This document shows, piece after piece, positions 58,371 to 64,000 of a stretch of 64,000 nucleotides of DNA. Where the stretch lies: positions 4,053,717 through 4,117,716 of the forward strand of contig JAQFVV010000056.1 in assembly GCA_028023455.1 (NCBI GenBank), read 5' to 3'. The notes below the pieces were generated by a model. It was given only the letters and a program-made list of their open reading frames with translations, searched no databases and was not told the origin of the DNA. The position numbers were made by a program, and so were the translations under genes. Within the stretch, counting starts at the first letter, position 1, and every line of letters begins with the position of its first letter. The DNA comes from Epiperipatus broadwayi. Taxonomy: Eukaryota; Onychophora; Udeonychophora; Euonychophora; Peripatidae.

Positions 58371-60785
58371 TATAAAGTAACAGTACACAAGATAAATGTT
58401 AAGAGAGAATCCAAGGTTGCAATGCCCCACAATTGGGTGGCAATTTGTAACAATACATCACATTAGGACTGCATTATGAGATGAAAAACTATCATCATTC
58501 TCTAATAAACAAAATATATAATTAAATATAAAAAGAGTGAGCATGAAAGATCAGCACAGAGCTAACTATAAGTTCACCAGCATTACACAAATTAATAATC
58601 ATTCATCATCATAAATGATCAATAATAAAAATATAAATCAACAAGCAATCTTGTGACTGGATTTGAAAGTTGTCCATTATAGACCAGGCTAATTATTTAG
58701 CCACTTCCAAACTTAAAGAAGAAATATAAACCATAATCTGGATGCTTAGACTCAGGAGCTAATCAATAAGAATATAACAATTAAATAAATAATGCTGGGA
58801 TACAAACCCATGCTGATCATCATCAATGCCCTGGTCACTTTGTACCATTAATGTGCTGGCCAACTATAAACTAAGTTTCTAAAGAAATAATGAAGAAAAT
58901 GAAAAGTCAACTATAAAATAGATTTCTAAAGAAATAATAAATAGAATGAAATGTAGTGCATGGACTTTAAAGAATATCTCTTTTGCACCAACCAGGATCA
59001 TCATCATCTAAATGTCGATAACACTAAATATAAACCCAATTGTTATGCACAAATCTATCTCAAGAAAAACTCTATAAAGTATTACTATGAGCAAGAGATA
59101 AATAAGTAAATATAGCATAAAGCAACTTGTTATAAAAAACAATCTTTTTATAAGTAAATAGTTTTGTTGGGATCATTTAAAAATGTAAACATTAAGCTAT
59201 CATAAATAAAGACACATACTACAACTTATAAAACAAAAATTGAATAGAGTAAAGTTAGAAGTCTAAAAAATATTGTTTACAATTATTTCATAACTGTTTG
59301 ACTAACAATAAATAAAAAAAATCACATGATAATATGAAAATTTAATCATTTATTTTATCAAAAATATATTTTTATAAAAATTATAATCAATCAGTTGATT
59401 TCTTTTCATAAATTAACTTTTATTTAATTAAATTATTTCTTTAAAATAACTAAGAGTTGGAAAAACATTTTTAAAATAAAAGATAACAATCTTTGATTTA
59501 GCTTAATTAATCTTGTGTGAAGTTTTTAGGAGGGAAAATGAATGAAAAGAGAAAAATATGTCAAAAAAATTAAAATATCTAAAAACTGTTTCATAATTTT
59601 GAGAACAAATTGACTGGATTTTTTTAAAAAAAAAGTTTCACAATTTGAAAACTTTAATGTAATGAAAATATTTAAAATTATCAATTCTTACAAAAAAAGT
59701 ATTACTTTTATATTAAAAATTTTTTTTATTAGTAAAAATAGTGTGCACATACAAAAAATAGTTCAACCAGAGGTTTATTTTTTTGTGGAGTTCTTGCCAA
59801 TTATAATTTCCAGTTATTCAGTTGAATTTTCCTCTTGAAGGCTTCTATACATAAACATGATTAATTTTCCCTTTATCTGGTGTGCATTATTTCATTTTGA
59901 GGTTAACAGTAGCAAAATTTTATCCATTTTCTTTTAATAAGTTTTCTAGGTGAGACTAGCACAGACAGATCTTGGTTGAAAACAAGATTGCTGATTACTT
60001 TTAAGGAGGTGACTTTTTTTTTCTACATTTTTATTCTAGTGAAGGCAGGTTTCACGGAGGAAAATGATGTCTAGTTGTTATCTGAATTTAGCATACAGAT
60101 TTCATTGTACAAATCATTTTTATGATGAAACTCATAGTATGCTAAAATCTTGATTAAAACTTTTTTATTCTATGCAATAGCTTAATTAAGATTTCTGTTT
60201 CCAACAATTTGGTAAAGACTTTTCCTTCTTACTTCTTCATCATTTGTATTAAGACTTGACTACTTTCTTTTGAACAGTTAAGAATATTTCTTTTTTCCAG
60301 ACACTTGGATCTTCTGATTTATTCCCGTCTCTATTTTGACTCATACAATCTTGCATACAAGCCAATCACAATCTGTCTACAACATGATAATTTTTATAGC
60401 AACTAATTAGATAATTTTTCATAAATACAATTGTTCAGCTATTTTCCTCTTTAAACCTTCATATTGAAAAACAAGTCAAAAATTTAAATTAACATCATAA
60501 AATTCTTGACATTTTTTTGTAATTAAAAAAAATTGGTTTGCAAAAGAAAAACAAGATAATCAGTTGATTGCACTGATTTTATTTTCTGTAATGAATGAGA
60601 TAATGAGAAAAGAAAAACAACTTTAATTAAAAATAAAATTTACCGAAAGCAGTAAAATCTTATTATTATTTTTATTTTTAAAAAATAGTATTAAAATAAA
60701 GCTTTCTCTCTTTTAATGTAAAATTAATATCTGTTAAATAATTTACAAAAACAAAAAAAAATTATTTCTCTTATTACATTTTTAT
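58370..60785. repeat. Right arm of large inverted duplication
   Basis: Inverse of 53,200-55,875. The outermost match is TTTTTGTAAATTATTTAAC read on the minus strand near 60,752, and the innermost is around 58,370. The segment 58,600-59,100 (minus) aligns to 55.26-55.65 kb and to 4.4-4.9 kb. A GGGTTTGTATCCCAG B-box-like motif lies on the minus strand at about 58,800. No coding is recognised. Confidence 0.8.
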
Positions 60786-61002
60786 AATTTAAATTAAAAT
60801 TACTAATTAATTGTAATTACTGAAGAGAGAGAAAGAAGAAAAAGTAACTCATTTACATTCTTTTATAGTTTCCTCTCCCTTTTACAATCATTTATAACTC
60901 ATTAATATATTCCCATATTAAAATCATATTATTTAAAAATATTTAAATTGGAGAATTTTCATAGTATCAGTTTGGGAATTAAAATATTTAGTTAATTGAA
61001 GA

Positions 61003-61197
<195 letters not shown>

Positions 61198-61862
61198 CAT
61201 TCTGGCTCACCAAAACACCTAACAAATGCCATTTACAAGGCCTGACTTACGGCTATAGAAAACATCTGTTTGTCTTAGCCATTAGAAGGCTGTTGATGAT
61301 GACGTAACGCAGAAATAATATGGCATATTTCTGCTTTGTGACAGTTACTGTGAATCCACATACTTATCTTTCGTGTACAGTTTGATATATATGTGTGTGT
61401 AGTTTGATTAGTCAAATTTTTACAATATACGTTACACAATCTTTGTATTTGTAATGAATTTAAGAAATCTGACTTTATAGTAATTTTCCAAATGGCCATA
61501 CCCTTATTTAGAGAAGGTGTAATGTGTAAAAGCTTGCTGAGGGTACGTCAACAGAATTCATCTGAGTTCACATGCAAAATCTCATTTTCACATGAAATAC
61601 CACATAGTTCATAAAATAGCTAGTGATCGCGTAACTTTTTCCGCAGTTGCCGAAAACAGAAGCTGAATATTTCTGCTGTCCAATAAAAATGTACATGATT
61701 TTTTGTAAATTTCATAGAAAGCACATATTATAAACATGTTTAATAAGTAAATAAGACATTTATATGTGTTTGTTGTTGTTTAAAAAAGTTTGAGTTTCTT
61801 TCTTTTGTCCGATTACGGTTAAGATTTTGATATCTTTTATTTTAGCATTACAAACAACACAA

Positions 61863-61968
61863 CACTAACCCTAAACCTAACCCTAAACCCAACTCTAACT
61901 AACCCTAAAACTAACCCTAAACCTAACCCTAAACTAACCCTAAAACTAACCCTAAACCTAACCCTACA
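61863..61968 (-). repeat. Interstitial telomere-like (TTAGGG-type) array
   Basis: Degenerate CCCTAA units with variants (CCTAAAC, CCCTAAAA, ACTAACCC) over about 105 bp. On the minus strand they read as TTAGGG derivatives. The mixed 6- to 8-nt spacing shows that it is old or derived by amplification, not a fresh telomere end. Non-repetitive sequence lies on both sides. Confidence 0.85.
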
Positions 61969-62254
61969 CAGTTGTTTTGTTATGTAGAATGCAACAATTA
62001 AGCGAAAGACATCGCTAAATAGACATCGCAGAGTAGCAGCTTTGTCCAAAAACAGCGATTTAAAAATAAAAAAAAAGGTTGTCGTTTACTAAATACAAAA
62101 TTAAAATTAAACAACTTTTTTAATAAAAAGGCATGAAAAAAAAAGTTATAGCAATCAATAAATTAATAACCAAAAAAAAAAAAACAGCGATTCGATTTAA
62201 AAATATAACGTGGCCCCGAACATTGTATTGTATTGTTTTTGACTTCCAACAACA

Positions 62255-62285
62255 CCATCAAGTGGCCAAGCCTGATTACATTATA

Positions 62286-62330
<45 letters not shown>

Positions 62331-62358
62331 ATAATAATAATAATAAAATAAATAAATA

Positions 62359-62447
<89 letters not shown>
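62255..62447 (+). repeat. Retroelement 3' end with (ATT)n then (AAT)n
   Basis: CCATCAAGTGGCCAAGCCTG (62,255-62,274) is followed by (ATT)n to about 62,328, which flips to an AAT run reaching about 62,447, with short AAAT interruptions near 62,343-62,362. ATT followed by AAT can pair as a long hairpin. It mirrors the 61.0 kb copy in inverse orientation. Confidence 0.75.
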
Positions 62448-62449
<2 letters not shown>

Positions 62450-62450
<1 letters not shown>

Positions 62451-64000
62451 TGCATGAGAAAGTTAAATATTATTTTCATCATTAATTAAATGACCTTAAA
62501 CTAAACCTGAGAAACATGCTGCTATCTATCTAATTAGCCAACTGGTTATATTAACTGGCATTATATGGGAAATGAAATTGAGTTGAACTTTTTCTTAATG
62601 TTTTAGGTTGATTCAGTCAATTTTATTTTACTACAACAAAAATTTTGTTGTCATGCTTTAGTGTGCTTTAACATTTCCTCAGAAATACAAGCTGGGATAT
62701 AATTTATTAAGCCATGTTTGGCTATTTGGTTGAAAGGAATTGTCTTATTTTTTAATATATATTTTTATTTCTGAAGAATGGGTTGGCTATTGATATAACA
62801 TATTTATGCCTGCTTTCAGCACCATGATTGACAGAAAACTTCATCACAGAATGCAAGTTTGCAATGCAGAATGAGTACTAAAATTTTCTCAGTTTATGCA
62901 CAAACACAATTTACTACCCAGATGCCACAATGAAATTAATAACTAAAGGAATGTTTAGTCAAGTAGAATACCTTGCGCATTTGTTTTATGAATGTTATAG
63001 GCTTCACACTGATGACACAGTTCTGTGCCTGGTAGATAACACAGTATTCTAATGATAGATAACCTTGCTCTTCTGAGGGGCTTATTTTAAAAAAGTTTAA
63101 ACCTTAGTTAGGTGCAATGCCATGATAAAAATTTGGAGTGTCATTAACACATCACATCCCTATATCTATATGAAATGTCATTTATTTACCTTCAACTCTG
63201 AAAGCAAATCTATCAGTTTTTATAATATTTACCTTTAATCTCCATAAAGTATCTTTTTCCCCCCAGTTTTTGTTTCATTTTGTTTGTCATGATTTCTGGG
63301 TCAGAAGCGTATCTACCCCCTGCTTTCAGAGATTAGTATCATGATCAGATCATTTATAAAAACTGTGTTGAGGGATCATGTACTTTTGGTTCATCCAATT
63401 ATTTTTGTTTGGACATGGAATGGATGATCATATTCCTGATGAGCATTTTTTGGGTAAAGATTTGATTCATTCCTGGATCTTTTAATTATTTAGATATTTT
63501 AAAAACTATTGATAGTAACAGTTGATACCTACTTTCTCTTACATGTGGCACTTCATCTCTTCTCACCTGGTAACATGGTAATGGCTTGACTTTTTTTGCC
63601 CATATTGGATAGCATTCATATGTGGATTATTGTCGCCTCTGTATACTGATTTAATTGGAGGTCTAAATACCTTTTTCAACATATGCAGGTTTGCTACTGT
63701 CAACTGCATTTAACAGTTCAGCCACCTGCTCAGTTACACACCTGTCTTTGCTAAGTAACATATTTTCAATATAGCTTAGGAAGCTCTGTCTTAATATTCT
63801 TATTATTTATAATTCTGAGAGAGGATATTCACTGAGTGCTCTCGTTTTTGCCATTTTGATTTCTAAAAAAATGTAGTGCAAATCTCACCAGAAAACAATT
63901 TCTTGGGATGTTTGTGTTTAATCTTTTTCTGGTAATTCTCATTCCAGAAGCATTCATGAATGCTTGCTTAAATAAAGAAAATTATAAAGGCAGATGAATA
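62450..64000. other. Spacer, mostly unrecognised
   Basis: No gene is supported. A plus-frame peptide YRLHTDDTVLCLVDN at about 62,996-63,043 resembles the YADDTVLxA box of LINE RT, but no neighbouring RT block is found. The 63.2-64 kb part is less AT-rich without recognised content. Confidence 0.35.

Noticed and set aside
61837-62049. Minus-strand frame rich in Val/Arg/Gly
   Set aside because: It is the translation of the telomere-like array.
63010-63055. CTGATGA followed by a CACAG/CTGTG hairpin
   Set aside because: No GAAA core follows; the segment reads better as a possible LINE RT YADD-like peptide, and even that lacks neighbours.

Overview
This window is a strongly AT-rich stretch of eukaryotic, almost certainly animal, DNA. 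It shows no intact host gene, and no exon series that I can support. The contents point to an invertebrate metazoan genome: Penelope-like retroelements with GIY-YIG nucleases, several decayed non-LTR retrotransposons, tRNA-derived SINEs, many long (TA)n and (ATT)n microsatellites, foldback elements, and an interstitial TTAGGG-type telomeric block. A lophotrochozoan such as a mollusc or flatworm would fit, but the phylum cannot be proven from sequence alone.

Layout. 0-9 kb: AT-rich spacer, a foldback element (about 2.0-2.3 kb), an inverted pair of family C repeats (about 5.0-5.4 kb), and a tandem/inverted array of family A repeats (6.2-7.65 kb) ending in TA microsatellites. 9-17 kb: mostly featureless, with a short inverted repeat built from Penelope termini (13.5 kb) and a clean tRNA-type SINE with a 15-bp target duplication (14.7 kb). 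18-20 kb: a three-unit array of family C. 22-27 kb: decayed LINE reverse transcriptase and LINE C-terminus. 29-34 kb: a diverged family A copy and a composite of family D repeats (31.95-33.25 kb) flanked by a 14-bp direct repeat. 34-42 kb: three Penelope-like elements in different states of decay, two of them flanked by inverted terminal repeats. 42-50 kb: SINE fragments, a LINE remnant (47-48.1 kb) and spacer. 50-52 kb: a minisatellite and another Penelope fragment. 53-61 kb: a large inverted duplication with arms of about 2.4-2.7 kb. 61-62.5 kb: ATT/AAT microsatellites, paired retroelement tails and the telomere-like block. 62.5-64 kb: spacer.

The most interesting theme is a set of hammerhead ribozyme (HHR) motifs of type I architecture. 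They have CTGATGA and GAAA cores, short helix III and matching helix I arms. They sit in three repeat families (A, period about 480 bp; C, about 420 bp; D, 466 bp) arranged as tandem and head-to-head copies, and in the inverted termini of a Penelope element. Family A also has Pol III A/B-box-like motifs about 100 nt downstream of the ribozyme, recalling the schistosome Sm-alpha SINE-like ribozyme repeats. Together these look like non-autonomous, ribozyme-bearing retroelements (metazoan retrozymes) living alongside the Penelope elements that could supply their reverse transcriptase. That link is inference from architecture; the ribozyme cores and repeat structure are visible in the sequence.
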